Notes: a model not told the origin generated them from the letters alone. Shown: positions 24,063-32,556, numbered from the stretch's first letter. The stretch is DNA of 38,936 nt from JAMIFN01 sp035906235 (GCA_035906235.1 JAMIFN010000063.1:1-38936); one strand, 5' to 3'. Numbers and translations: made by a program.

Positions 24063-24824
24063 ATGAGTCTTGCTGACCAATTCCAAGCCACCATCCACGC
24101 CAATGGCGTAGCCGAGCTGGTGATTAACCGCCCGCCCGTCAATGCCCTCAACGCCGCAGGCTGGTATGGCCTGGCCGCTGAGATTGAGCGCCTGGGCAAT
24201 CAGTCTGAAGTGCGCGCCATCATCATCCGCGCCGAAGGCAAAGGCTTTTGCGCGGGCGTCGATATCAAAGAGCTGGCCGCCAACTCTGGCCTGATCGTGG
24301 ATGTCAACGCTGGCAACTACGCCACCTTCAAAGCCGTACACCGCAATAAAGTGCCCGTTATCGCCGCTGTACACGGCTTCGTGCTGGGTGGCGGCATCGG
24401 CATTTGCGGCGCGGCCGACATCATCATCGCGGCCGATACTGCCAGCTTTGGCCTGCCCGAAATTGACCGTGGCGCCATGGGCGGCGCGGCGCATATGCAG
24501 CGCATGTTTGGCACGCAAAAAACGCGCTATTTGTTCTACACGGGCGAAATGATGGGCGCGCAAGAAGCCTACCGCCTGGGCGCGGTCGAGCGCGTGGTCA
24601 GCGAAACCGAGCTGCGCGATGCAGCCATGAGCGTAGCCAATAAAATCGCCGAAAAATCACCCGATATGGTGCGCATTGCCAAAGAAGCGCTGAGCGGCAT
24701 TGAAGACGGCAATTTGGAAGACAAATACCGCTGGGAACAAGGCTTTACCCTGCAAGCCTATATGAGCAAAGAATCGCTGGAAGCGCGCAAAGCCTTTGTT
24801 GAAAAACGCGACGCGAAGTTTTGA
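24063..24824 (+). CDS. Enoyl-CoA hydratase/isomerase family protein, EchA20/ScdY-like
   Basis: 253 residues, crotonase fold. AAGGAAA precedes the ATG. The oxyanion-hole segments are AEGKGFCAGVDIKEL and HGFVLGGGIGICGAAD. FGLPEIDRGAMGGAAHMQRM and the C-terminal YRWEQGFTLQAY closely resemble, from memory, mycobacterial EchA20 (Rv3550). That enzyme, and ScdY of Comamonas testosteroni, opens the last steroid ring by C-C hydrolysis instead of hydrating a double bond. The IpdC-like gene upstream agrees. The exact reaction here remains an inference. Confidence 0.82.
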   Translation: MSLADQFQATIHANGVAELVINRPPVNALNAAGWYGLAAEIERLGNQSEVRAIIIRAEGKGFCAGVDIKELAANSGLIVDVNAGNYATFKAVHRNKVPVIAAVHGFVLGGGIGICGAADIIIAADTASFGLPEIDRGAMGGAAHMQRMFGTQKTRYLFYTGEMMGAQEAYRLGAVERVVSETELRDAAMSVANKIAEKSPDMVRIAKEALSGIEDGNLEDKYRWEQGFTLQAYMSKESLEARKAFVEKRDAKF

Positions 24825-24829
24825 GCGAC

Positions 24830-25110
24830 ACATCGGCTTTCCCTCTCCCCGAGGGAGAGGCTAGGGTGAGGGTTTTGGCTATTCAATTGTCATGCCAGCG
24901 CAGGCTGGCATCCACTCCGCTGATGCCTAGGCTTTGCAGCTTGACCTGGGGTATTCGGCGAATGGATTCCCGCCTTCGCGGGAATGACGGCTTTTCATTC
25001 CCTCCCCCCTTTGGGGGAGGGTTGGGTGGGGGCTTTTGGGTTCGGCAAGTCCCAAAACCCAAGCCCCTAACCCCCCCCTTCCCCCAAAGGGGGAAGGGGC
25101 CAACACCGCT
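24830..25110. repeat. Cluster of short palindromic repeats in a convergent 303-base gap
   Basis: No gene is seen. Four palindromic elements lie in a row: CCTCTCCCCGAGGGAGAGG (24842-24860); TGCCAGCGCAGGCTGGCA (about 24893-24910); the element GATTCCCGCCTTCGCGGGAA (24965-24984), of the same type as the ends of the insert in the MidA-like gene; and a large inverted pair of C/G-rich hairpins at 25000-25033 and 25059-25100 around CGGCAAG. They lie between two convergent genes and may end transcription from both sides. Confidence 0.75.
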
Positions 25111-25127
25111 AAACCCGCCCCAGCAGC

Positions 25128-26402
25128 TCACTTACCTGACATGGCCGCAAAGCTTTGCCGCTGGCGCTGCACATCGGCCACTGTGATGCAAGCAGGCGGC
25201 AAGCCCGCCATGCGCACCGTTTGCAAAGCCTGCCTAAAGCCCGCGTTTTGGTAGGGGTCGGCCACGATATAACCCACGCGCCGCTGGCAGGGGCGCTGGC
25301 TGCAGTTTTGCCAAGTCACGCCGTAAATCACGCGGCCATCGCGGGTGATGCCGGGAAAGGCGCTGGGCATCCATTCGCCCTGGCTCTCGCCTATCAAAGC
25401 CAAAGGCGGGGTCAGCGGCCACGAATCGCCCAAGATGCGGCTATGCCACCAGATTTGCCCGCCTGCTTCAAAAGCCAAATCGCCACCCTGCACTTGCTCT
25501 GGCGCGTCGCTGCGGCGAAAGCCAAAAATGGTTTTGCCGCTGGCGTTGTGAAAAGTCTCGTGCAGATCGCATTGCTTGCCATCAGCACCAAAACCAAACA
25601 CGCGCATGGTGGGCTGGCCGCGCACGGGGTTTTGCGGCATGGCGCTGAATTCTTGGCCATCGACGCTGATCATGGGCAGGGCGTACATACTGCCGTCTTC
25701 GCGGCGGCGCTCGCGGCACAAAATTTGCCTGCCGCTGTCGGCCAGCACACGGTTGGTTTGCGTATCCACGCTGATGGTGCGCGCCTGCAAGCTGCCTTGC
25801 CCTTGGCTGTAGAGGCCGTCGCCCGTGGGCCAGCTCAGCGATCGGATCTGCACCACGCCGCCCTGTTTGTCGTTTTGTTCGCCCACCTCAGCGGCAGCTG
25901 CATAAAAACCCGTCATGCCGCCTTTGAACAAGGGCTGCGCCGCTTTGCCGCGTTGCAGCACATCGGCCAGGGCGTAGTGGCTGCCATCGGGGTTGACCAC
26001 ATAGCGCCAACTGCCCTGCACGGGAAAGGCCTCGTTGCTCAAGGGCGTGGCGTAGGTGCGCACAATGCGCTGCACTTGCCCTAAAGGGTCGGGCGCGGGC
26101 AGCTCAACAATCGCCACATCGCCCAGCCTGCGCCCCGAATAGCTGCGCAGCACAAAACGCCCATCGGGGCTGATGCGTTCATACATGCCCAGCACGGCGC
26201 TGCTGCTGCCGTAGCCATCGTCGGCTACGCCTGTATCGCGCCCTTGCAATTCGATGAATTGGTAGGGCGCTATGCACTGCGGGGCAGGGTTTTCGGCGCT
26301 TTCTGGCGCTTCAATTTCAGGAGCTGCCCAGGCAGGTTTGACGGCCTGGAATGCCAAAAACACACTGAAAAATACCAAGGGGGAAGATGAAAGGCTGCGC
26401 AT
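25128..26402 (-). CDS. Secreted protein of unknown function with repeat-derived signal peptide
   Basis: 424 residues. An N-terminal signal peptide is visible: MRSLSSSPLVFFSVF, then LAFQAVKPAWA, with likely cleavage at AWA-A (residues 24-27). Almost the whole hydrophobic core and cleavage site (residues 10-31) is encoded by a reversed copy of the dispersed repeat. The mature part is rich in beta-type stretches such as RISPDGRFVLRSYSGRRLGD, RYVVNPDGSHYALAD and ITRDGRVIYGV, reminiscent of beta-propeller proteins. At least five cysteines suggest disulfides. I do not recognise a family. It is transcribed after ompW but separated by that gene's terminator. Confidence 0.8.
   Translation of the reverse strand: MRSLSSSPLVFFSVFLAFQAVKPAWAAPEIEAPESAENPAPQCIAPYQFIELQGRDTGVADDGYGSSSAVLGMYERISPDGRFVLRSYSGRRLGDVAIVELPAPDPLGQVQRIVRTYATPLSNEAFPVQGSWRYVVNPDGSHYALADVLQRGKAAQPLFKGGMTGFYAAAAEVGEQNDKQGGVVQIRSLSWPTGDGLYSQGQGSLQARTISVDTQTNRVLADSGRQILCRERRREDGSMYALPMISVDGQEFSAMPQNPVRGQPTMRVFGFGADGKQCDLHETFHNASGKTIFGFRRSDAPEQVQGGDLAFEAGGQIWWHSRILGDSWPLTPPLALIGESQGEWMPSAFPGITRDGRVIYGVTWQNCSQRPCQRRVGYIVADPYQNAGFRQALQTVRMAGLPPACITVADVQRQRQSFAAMSGK
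26310..26375 (+). repeat. Dispersed hairpin repeat, copy 10 (encodes a signal peptide)
   Basis: CAATTTCAGGAGCTGCCCAG, then GCAGGTTTGACGGCCTGG, AATGCCAAAAACACACTG and AAAAATAC. It lies antisense within the secreted-protein gene. The minus strand reads through it without a stop, giving VFFSVFLAFQAVKPAWA. Confidence 0.85.
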
Positions 26403-26420
26403 AGGCTGGGGATTATCGCC

Positions 26421-26450
26421 AAAGAAAAACGGCGCTGATATAGCGCCGTT
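26421..26450 (-). terminator. Rho-independent terminator after ompW
   Basis: On the minus strand a 9-bp stem AACGGCGCT/AGCGCCGTT with a 5-base loop is followed by TTTCTTT. It lies between ompW and the secreted-protein gene. Confidence 0.85.
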
Positions 26451-26472
26451 GTGCAGCCATGCAGTCAGCCGC

Positions 26473-27096
26473 TTAGAAACGGTAGCCCACGCCTACGCCC
26501 ACCAGCAAGGGGTCGGCTTTGAAAGTACCTACTTTGGCGCCAAAAGAGCGCACATCGGTTTTGATTTGCACTTTTTTGACATCGAAGTTCAGGCTCCAGT
26601 TCTGATCCAGCGCGTAGTCAAAACCCACTTGCAGCGCCGCGCCCCAGCTGTTTTTCTTGATGCTGGGGTTCAGTGCCGCCACCACAGCGGGGTCAAAGTT
26701 CACGCCAGAAAAGCGCGTGTAGTTGATGCCCGCGCCCACATAGGGTTTGAACTTGCCAAACTGCGTGAAGTGGTATTGCGCCAGCAGGGTGGGCGGCAGA
26801 TGTTTGAGCGTGCCGATTTTGGCGCCGTTAGCGCGCAGATCGTGTTTTTGCGGGTAGGTCAAAATCAGCTCAGCGGCGATATTGGGGGTGAAGAAATACG
26901 ACACATCCACCTCGGGGATGGTTTTATTGCTCAGGCTCAGCTTCAGCGGCGTGCTGTCTTTATTGGCGCTGTCGATATTGACGGCGCGCACGCGCAGCAG
27001 CCAAGGGCTTTGCGCATCACCTGCGCTGGTGTTTTGGGCAAAAGCGGTGCTGGCACCGAGGGCAAATAAAGAGGCGGCAAGCAGGATTTTTTTCAT
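26473..27096 (-). CDS. ompW: OmpW-family outer membrane protein
   Basis: 207 residues. Signal peptide MKKILLAASLFALGASTAFA with cleavage before Gln21. The mature protein fits the eight-stranded OmpW barrel: SPWLLRVRAVNID, PEVDVSYFFTPNIAAELILT, LPPTLLAQYHF, FKPYVGAGINYTRFS, WSLNFDVKKVQIKTDV and the terminal GVGVGYRF with C-terminal Phe needed for BAM recognition. OmpW proteins are thought to let small hydrophobic molecules cross the outer membrane. An FNR-like site lies about 120 bases upstream, matching known anaerobic control of ompW in E. coli. Confidence 0.93.
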   Translation of the reverse strand: MKKILLAASLFALGASTAFAQNTSAGDAQSPWLLRVRAVNIDSANKDSTPLKLSLSNKTIPEVDVSYFFTPNIAAELILTYPQKHDLRANGAKIGTLKHLPPTLLAQYHFTQFGKFKPYVGAGINYTRFSGVNFDPAVVAALNPSIKKNSWGAALQVGFDYALDQNWSLNFDVKKVQIKTDVRSFGAKVGTFKADPLLVGVGVGYRF

Positions 27097-27216
27097 AAAG
27101 GCTTTCTATCGCAGCACAACGGAGGATTCCGTAGTTGCTATTAGGCCTAGACTGGATGGGGTTTTTCTTGCGCCAAAGCAAAGGCCGACAAATCCCGTAA
27201 AAACACACAGGTTTTG

Positions 27217-27230
27217 TTGTTTTACATCAA
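27217..27230. promoter_or_regulatory. FNR/ANR-like site upstream of ompW
   Basis: TTGTTTTACATCAA matches TTGAT-N4-ATCAA at nine of ten defined positions. It lies 121-134 bases before the ompW start. No clear promoter hexamers were found at the expected distance, so its use is uncertain. Confidence 0.45.
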
Positions 27231-27260
27231 GGGTTTTTACCTACAAAGGAAAGCAAGCAA

Positions 27261-27283
27261 AGAAAAACCGCCCTAGGGCGGTT
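27261..27283 (-). terminator. Rho-independent terminator after the acyl-CoA synthetase gene
   Basis: On the minus strand the perfect palindrome AACCGCCCTAGGGCGGTT is followed by TTTCTTTGC. It lies 22 bases past the synthetase stop. Confidence 0.8.
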
Positions 27284-27304
27284 GATCCATAAGCGCATGG
27301 GGTT

Positions 27305-28900
27305 TTAAGCCACTGCCGTGCCTTCCGTGGCAAATTTCTTCGCCCAAGGGTAATCGGCCTTGCCTGCGGGCGAGCGCTTGATTTTCTCGGTCAGATACAC
27401 AGCCTTGGGCACTTTATAGCCCGAGAGCTTGCCGCGCAAAATCTCGTTAAAAGCCGCCAAATCAAAGCTATGGCCGGCGGCAACTTCTACCACCGCCACC
27501 ACTTTATTGCCCCAGCGTTCGTCGGGCAGGCCAACCACCAGCACATCTTCTACCGCGTCGTAGTGGCGGGCGATTTCTTCCACCTCTTCGGCAAAGACTT
27601 TTTCGCCGCCGGTGTTGATGCACTGGCTGCCACGACCCATCATCACGAAGCTGCCGTCATCGGTGATGCGGGCGCGGTCGCCAGACAGCACCCAGACGCG
27701 ATCGCCGATGGTGACGAAGGTTTCAGCCGATTTTTTCGGGTCGTTGTAATAACCAATGGGCGTGTAGCCTGTGCGGATGAGCTGGCCTTCGTCGCCGGGC
27801 TGGGTTTTGAACTGCCCGTCGTCACCCAAAATCGCCAAATCTGGGCGGGCGGCAATCACGATCATGCCGTTGCCGTCCACCGGTTTTTCGCCATTGCCGA
27901 CGATGCCCGTCTCAGACGAGCCGATGCCGTTGAAGATGATGGCGTGTGGTGGCAAAAACACTTTCAGGCGTTTTTGCATTTGCTCAGACAATGCCGCGCC
28001 GCCCGAGCCGCAAGACACCAGGCCTTGCAGATTCCAGCGGCCTGGGTTTTTCTCTAGCGCTTGAATCAGGGGCTGCGCCATGGCGTCGCCAACGATGGAC
28101 ATGATGTTGACGCGGTCGCGCTGCACGATGTCCCAAATGTGCTCGGGGTTAAAGGCTTGTTCGTCATTAACCACAATGCCAAAGCCGCCAAACAGATAAA
28201 TCAGCGTGGACCACATGGCCGCGCCGTGCATCATGGGCGCTACGGCAAAGACGCGCAGCTCGGGGCCGTGCGGCACCATCATGCCCAGTTGTTCGGGCGC
28301 TTGAATCGGGCCTTGGCGGAAGGCAATGCCGCCGCCGCCCAGCGCTGCCATAAACACGGCTTTGTGCGTCCACACTACGCCTTTAGGCATACCCGTGGTG
28401 CCGCCTGTACACAGAATGTAGTGGTCGTTTTCGCTGCGATCGGGGTCGCTCAGGTCTTTGTCGCCTGTGGCCAGCAAGGCCTCGTAAGCATTGCTCGCGC
28501 CGTCCACTTGCACGGGCAGCTGCACATTGGGCGACTCGGCCAGGGCTTTTTGCGTTTCCGCTTCAAAGTCTGCGCCGTAAACCAAGCCCTTCATATTCAG
28601 GTTGGTGTAGAGGTATTTCAGCTCGTGCGCCACATAGCGGTAATTGATATTGACGGGCACGGCGCCGATTTTCATGCAGGCGAAAAAGGTTTCCAAAAAT
28701 TCGGCGCTGTTGTAGAGCTGGATGCCCACATTGTCGCCACGACCTATGCCCTTGGCACGCAGGGCATTGCCCAGCTGGTTGGCGCGGGTGTTCAGCTCGG
28801 CAAAGCTCAGTTGCTTAGCGCCGCAGACAAAGGCTTTGCGCTCGGGCACCGCGCCCGCAACAATTTCAAACAAATCGGCCAAGTTATAAGTGCGTGCCAT
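27305..28900 (-). CDS. Acyl-CoA synthetase, FadD19-like (steroid/terpenoid-type)
   Basis: 531 residues, ANL superfamily: activates a carboxylic acid with ATP to the acyl-adenylate and then the CoA thioester. Visible are AMP-binding CTGGTTGMPKGVVWTHKA, FNGIGSSETG, the hinge region SGDRARITDDGSFVMMGRG, INTGGEKVFAEEVEE and the catalytic Lys motif KRSPAGKADYPWAKKF. The N-terminus (YNLADLFEIVAGAVPERKAFV) and the SPAGK.DY.WAK ending recall mycobacterial FadD19, which activates steroid side chains. AGGAG lies eight bases before the ATG. It stands 2.5 kb from the IpdC-like and EchA20-like genes, on the opposite strand. The substrate is not determined. Confidence 0.88.
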   Translation of the reverse strand: MARTYNLADLFEIVAGAVPERKAFVCGAKQLSFAELNTRANQLGNALRAKGIGRGDNVGIQLYNSAEFLETFFACMKIGAVPVNINYRYVAHELKYLYTNLNMKGLVYGADFEAETQKALAESPNVQLPVQVDGASNAYEALLATGDKDLSDPDRSENDHYILCTGGTTGMPKGVVWTHKAVFMAALGGGGIAFRQGPIQAPEQLGMMVPHGPELRVFAVAPMMHGAAMWSTLIYLFGGFGIVVNDEQAFNPEHIWDIVQRDRVNIMSIVGDAMAQPLIQALEKNPGRWNLQGLVSCGSGGAALSEQMQKRLKVFLPPHAIIFNGIGSSETGIVGNGEKPVDGNGMIVIAARPDLAILGDDGQFKTQPGDEGQLIRTGYTPIGYYNDPKKSAETFVTIGDRVWVLSGDRARITDDGSFVMMGRGSQCINTGGEKVFAEEVEEIARHYDAVEDVLVVGLPDERWGNKVVAVVEVAAGHSFDLAAFNEILRGKLSGYKVPKAVYLTEKIKRSPAGKADYPWAKKFATEGTAVA

Positions 28901-29010
28901 GGTGTCTCACTCCTATGTCAATATGGGTTGGTGCAAAATTCAGCGGCTCATTATCACCGATGCCATGAGCCTAAAGCGCGTGGCCTTTCATGCGGCACAT
29001 CCATGAGGCT

Positions 29011-29030
29011 TGGGCTTTAGCCCGACAAAA
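29011..29030. repeat. REP-like palindrome TCGGGCTTTAGCCCG type, copy a
   Basis: TGGGCTTTAGCCCGACAAAA. Its reverse complement is repeated at 34327-34349. It is the only structure seen in the 269-base gap between the YkgJ-like and synthetase genes. Confidence 0.6.
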
Positions 29031-29169
29031 CCCTGTGCTGGCGCTGCGCCATTTCTGCGCAGATCCGGCCTCTGGTGATGCAGGGGCGGGGATCCATGTC
29101 TTTGTCAGGCCAGTGTCTTCTGGGAGAGCAAACCCCAAAACCGCAGCCATGGCGAGGTAGCAAAACAGA

Positions 29170-29505
29170 TTAGCCCAGTGGCGCTAAGCCGTGCTTGATA
29201 CGGGCACGGTTGCAGCCGTCGCTCATGGCTTCCAATTCGCGGCAGGGGTTGGGGCGTTCAACATAAATGCCGCAGCCCACGGGCTTGCCATCGCCCCCGC
29301 CCACTTTGCCCACCAGCGCGGCGCAACGCATGGGCACATGGTCGGTGCCGCGCATGCGGCAGGTGTGCTGGTTCACCGGCACGCTCAGGCCGTCAGGCAC
29401 GCGCCCACCCGCGCTTTCTAGCTCGTAAATGGAAAAATCCACACGGTAACTGGCGCAGCAAGCGCCGCAGTTGGCGCAGGGGTTGTCGGTATCGGGGTAG
29501 CTCAT
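29170..29505 (-). CDS. YkgJ-family cysteine cluster protein
   Basis: 111 residues. The N-terminus carries CANCGACC (Cys10, 13, 16, 17), the CxxCxxCC signature of the YkgJ/UPF0153 family, probably a metal or Fe-S site. Further conserved cysteines are at CRMRG, RCAALVG, GCGIYVERPNPCRE and DGCNRAR. These proteins are of unknown biochemical role. The start is the ATG at 29505; the upstream CCTGTTTTACAGG inverted repeat gives only a weak ribosome site. It is probably monocistronic. Confidence 0.85.
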   Translation of the reverse strand: MSYPDTDNPCANCGACCASYRVDFSIYELESAGGRVPDGLSVPVNQHTCRMRGTDHVPMRCAALVGKVGGGDGKPVGCGIYVERPNPCRELEAMSDGCNRARIKHGLAPLG

Positions 29506-29616
29506 GGAACGGCCTGTTTTACAGGAGGCTGATTACAGCCAATGCGATGCTCTTGAGGTTGATGCAAAACTGAAAATTTGCAAGGCTGACCTTGCGTGGA
29601 TGTTTAGACATTTCTA

Positions 29617-29674
29617 AGTATCAAATCCGTGTTTTAGGCCGCCAAACCTGCCTGAGCAGCTCCTGTTTTTAATG
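29617..29674 (-). repeat. Dispersed hairpin repeat, copy 11 (between ykgJ-like and polA)
   Basis: On the minus strand: CATTAAAAACAGGAGCTGCT, then CAGGCAGGTTTGGCGGCC and TAAAACACGGATTTG. It lies just after the polA stop and has the same tail as copy 6. Confidence 0.85.
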
Positions 29675-29679
29675 TCTCT

Positions 29680-32556
29680 TCAATGTGCCTCATCCCAGTT
29701 TTTGCCCACGCCCATTTCAGCTACTAGCGGCACTTTCAGGGTGGCGGCACTCTCCATCAGCGGCACGATGTTTTGGCGCAGCCAGTCCACCTCGCCCTCG
29801 GCCAGGTCAAACACCAATTCATCGTGAACCTGCATCACCATCCAAATGTCTTTGCCCGAGGCGTCAAGCGCCGCCTGGATGCGGTTCATGGCCATTTTGA
29901 TGAGATCGGCCGCCGTGCCCTGCATGGGCGCGTTGATGGCGGTGCGCTCCGCCCCTGCGCGGCGCGGGCCGTTGGGGCTGTTGATTTCGGGCAGGTAAAG
30001 GCGGCGGCCAAACAGGGTTTGCACAAAGCCTTGCGCCTTGGCCTGGGCTTTGGTGTCTTCCATATAGCGTTTCACGCCCGGGTAGCGGGCGAAATAGCGC
30101 TCGATCCAGAGCTTGGCATCGGCTGGGCTGATGCCCAAATTTTTCGCCAGCCCATAGGCGCTCATGCCGTAAATCAGGCCAAAGTTGATGACTTTGGCGT
30201 AGCGGCGCTGCTCGCTGCTGACGGCCTCGGGCGATACGCCAAAGACTTCAGCAGCGGTGGCACGGTGTACATCTTGCCCCGTGGCAAAGGCGTGTATCAG
30301 TGCTTCGTCCCCGCTTAAATGCGCCATGATGCGCAGCTCAATTTGCGAATAGTCGCAGCTGGCGATGACGCAGCCCGGGCGCGCCACAAAAGCCTCGCGG
30401 ATGCGGCGCCCTTCTGCCGTGCGCACAGGGATGTTTTGCAAATTGGGATCATTGCTGGACAAGCGCCCCGTGATGGCCACGGCTTGGGCGTAATTGGTGT
30501 GTACCCGCCCTGTGCTGGGCTGAATCAGCAGGGGCAGTTTGTCGGTGTAGGTGGATTTGAGTTTAGACAAGCTGCGCCACTGCAAGATGGTGGCGGGCAG
30601 GGGGTAGTCTTCGGCCAGCTTTTCCAGCACTTCTTCGTCGGTGCTGATGGCGCCTTTGGCGGTTTTTTTGACGGGTGGTAAGCCCAGGCCTTCAGGTGCC
30701 GCGCCAAACAGCACTTCGGCCAATTGCTTGGGGCTGCCCAAATTGAATTCGCGCCCGCCAGCCATGGCCCAGGCGGATTTTTCTAGCGCCACAATTTTGC
30801 CGCCCAGTTCTTGGCTTTGGCGGCGCAGGCTCGCAGCATCCACGGCTACGCCGTGGCGCTCAACGGCAAACAGGCTGGCGCTGCTCGCCATTTCTAACTG
30901 GTAAATTTTTTCTAATTCGGCATCGGCTTGCAGGCGCGGCCACAGGGTTTGATGGACGCTGAGGGTGAAGTCCACATCCTCGCAAGCGTATTGCGTGACT
31001 TTTTCAATATCGGCCTGGTTGATGCCAATTTGCCCCGCGCCTTTGCCGCAGATATCAGCAAAACTCAAACCTTCGCGCCCGGCGTGGCGTTTGGCCAGCG
31101 ATTCCAGCCCGTGCGGGCGGTGTACTTCCAGCACATAGCTTTGCAGCATGACATCGTGCTGCCAGCCGCGCACGGCGATGCCGTGGTTGGCAAAACTGTG
31201 GCTGTCGTATTTCACATTCGCGCCCACCTTGGCTTTGCCTGCGTCTTCTAGCCAAGGCCGCAGCTGCGCCAAGACCGCTTCGCGCGGCAGTTGCTCGGGC
31301 GCGCCGGCGTAATCGTGCGCCAGCGGAATATAGGCCGCCTCGCCCTCGGCGGTGGCCAAGCTCAAGCCCACGATTTGCGCCTGCAAACTGTCTAGGCTGG
31401 TGGTTTCGGTATCCAGCGCCGTTAATGTTGCGGCTTGAATTTTGGCCAGCCAAATGTCTAACTGCGCCTGCGTCAGCACGGTTTCGTACTGCGTGGCAAT
31501 TTGTGCGGGCGCGGCTTCGGTTTCGGCAAATGGATCGCCCGCAAAAGCCGCTGCCGCAAACAGGTCTTGCGTGCTGCCCAGCCCGGGCTGGCTAGCTGCT
31601 GAAGCAGACGCTGTTTTGCCCAAATTCGCCGCCAAGCCTTTAAAGCCGTATTGGGTGTAAAAATCTTTCAGCTGCGCCACATCAGGCGCACCTGCACGCA
31701 GGGCATCGAGCTTGGGCAAATCGGGCAGAAAGGGCGCCAAATCGGCGTCAGCATCGGTTTTGATTTTTAAAAGCTGCGCCCCCGTGGGCAGCCAAGGCAG
31801 GGCGGCGCGCAAATGCTCGCCCGCTGCGCCTTTGATGGCATCGGCCTGTGCCAGCAGATTGGCCAAATTGCCGTATTCGCCCAGCCATTTGGCGGCGGTT
31901 TTGGGGCCCACTTTGTGTACGCCCGGCACATTGTCCACCGCGTCGCCGACCAGGGTTTGAAAATCCAGCATCAGCGCCGGCGGCACGCCAAACTCGGCCT
32001 GCACGCCAGCCACATCGCGGCGCTTGCCGTTCATGGTGTCGATCAGCAGCACGCGCTCGTTCACCAGCTGCGCCATGTCTTTGTCGCCCGTGCTGATGAC
32101 GGTGTTCCAGCCCTGCTCGTAGGCTATGCGTGCCAGCGTGCCCAGCGCGTCATCGGCCTCGATGCCGGGCACGGCCAGCACCGCCCACCCCAGCAGGGCA
32201 GTGACGGCGTGTATGGGGGCAATTTGCGCGCGCAAATCGTCGGGCATGGGGCTGCGATTGGCCTTGTATTCGGGGTAAATCGCGTCGCGGAAAGTCGGGC
32301 CGCTGGCATCAAACACCACGGCGCGGTAATCGGCCTGCACCTCTTTTGCCAGCGCCGCCAGCATATTGATCATGCCGCGCAGCGCCCCCGTGGGCGCGCT
32401 GCTGCGGTCTTGCGGATCGGCACGCAAATCGGGCATGGCGTGAAAGGCGCGATACAGATAGCTAGAGCCATCGACCAGCAGCAAGGTGGGCTGGGCAGGA
32501 GCCTGAGTGGAAGACTGGGTGGAGGCCTGAGCAGGCGCAGCGAAGAGATCGTTCAT
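29680..32556 (-). CDS. polA: DNA polymerase I
   Basis: 958 residues from MNDLFAAPAQ; the longer open frame upstream is not polA-like. Residues about 28-320 are the 5'-3' exonuclease (LLLVDGSSYLYRAFHAMP, GDKDMAQLV, DAVDNVPGVHKVGPKTAAKW). Residues about 390-590 are the proofreading domain with its acidic residues present (LDTETTSLDSL, GANVKYDSHSF, YACEDVDFTL). The polymerase has TGRLSSNDPNLQNIPVRT, DYSQIELRIMAHLSGDE with a catalytic Asp near 733, KVINFGLIYGMSAYGLA, and VHDELVFDL with the second Asp near 911. A low-complexity Ala/Gln/Ser stretch fills residues about 8-24. GACAAT lies eight bases before the ATG. Confidence 0.97.
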   Translation of the reverse strand: MNDLFAAPAQASTQSSTQAPAQPTLLLVDGSSYLYRAFHAMPDLRADPQDRSSAPTGALRGMINMLAALAKEVQADYRAVVFDASGPTFRDAIYPEYKANRSPMPDDLRAQIAPIHAVTALLGWAVLAVPGIEADDALGTLARIAYEQGWNTVISTGDKDMAQLVNERVLLIDTMNGKRRDVAGVQAEFGVPPALMLDFQTLVGDAVDNVPGVHKVGPKTAAKWLGEYGNLANLLAQADAIKGAAGEHLRAALPWLPTGAQLLKIKTDADADLAPFLPDLPKLDALRAGAPDVAQLKDFYTQYGFKGLAANLGKTASASAASQPGLGSTQDLFAAAAFAGDPFAETEAAPAQIATQYETVLTQAQLDIWLAKIQAATLTALDTETTSLDSLQAQIVGLSLATAEGEAAYIPLAHDYAGAPEQLPREAVLAQLRPWLEDAGKAKVGANVKYDSHSFANHGIAVRGWQHDVMLQSYVLEVHRPHGLESLAKRHAGREGLSFADICGKGAGQIGINQADIEKVTQYACEDVDFTLSVHQTLWPRLQADAELEKIYQLEMASSASLFAVERHGVAVDAASLRRQSQELGGKIVALEKSAWAMAGGREFNLGSPKQLAEVLFGAAPEGLGLPPVKKTAKGAISTDEEVLEKLAEDYPLPATILQWRSLSKLKSTYTDKLPLLIQPSTGRVHTNYAQAVAITGRLSSNDPNLQNIPVRTAEGRRIREAFVARPGCVIASCDYSQIELRIMAHLSGDEALIHAFATGQDVHRATAAEVFGVSPEAVSSEQRRYAKVINFGLIYGMSAYGLAKNLGISPADAKLWIERYFARYPGVKRYMEDTKAQAKAQGFVQTLFGRRLYLPEINSPNGPRRAGAERTAINAPMQGTAADLIKMAMNRIQAALDASGKDIWMVMQVHDELVFDLAEGEVDWLRQNIVPLMESAATLKVPLVAEMGVGKNWDEAH

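Noticed and set aside
28061..29020. 319-residue plus-strand open frame opposite the acyl-CoA synthetase gene
   Set aside because: Histidine- and glycine-rich mirror frame typical of an antisense shadow; the synthetase frame is complete and has a good ribosome site.
29512..29524. CCTGTTTTACAGG as a LexA (SOS) box
   Set aside because: A LexA box needs CTGT-N8-ACAG; the spacer here is three bases.
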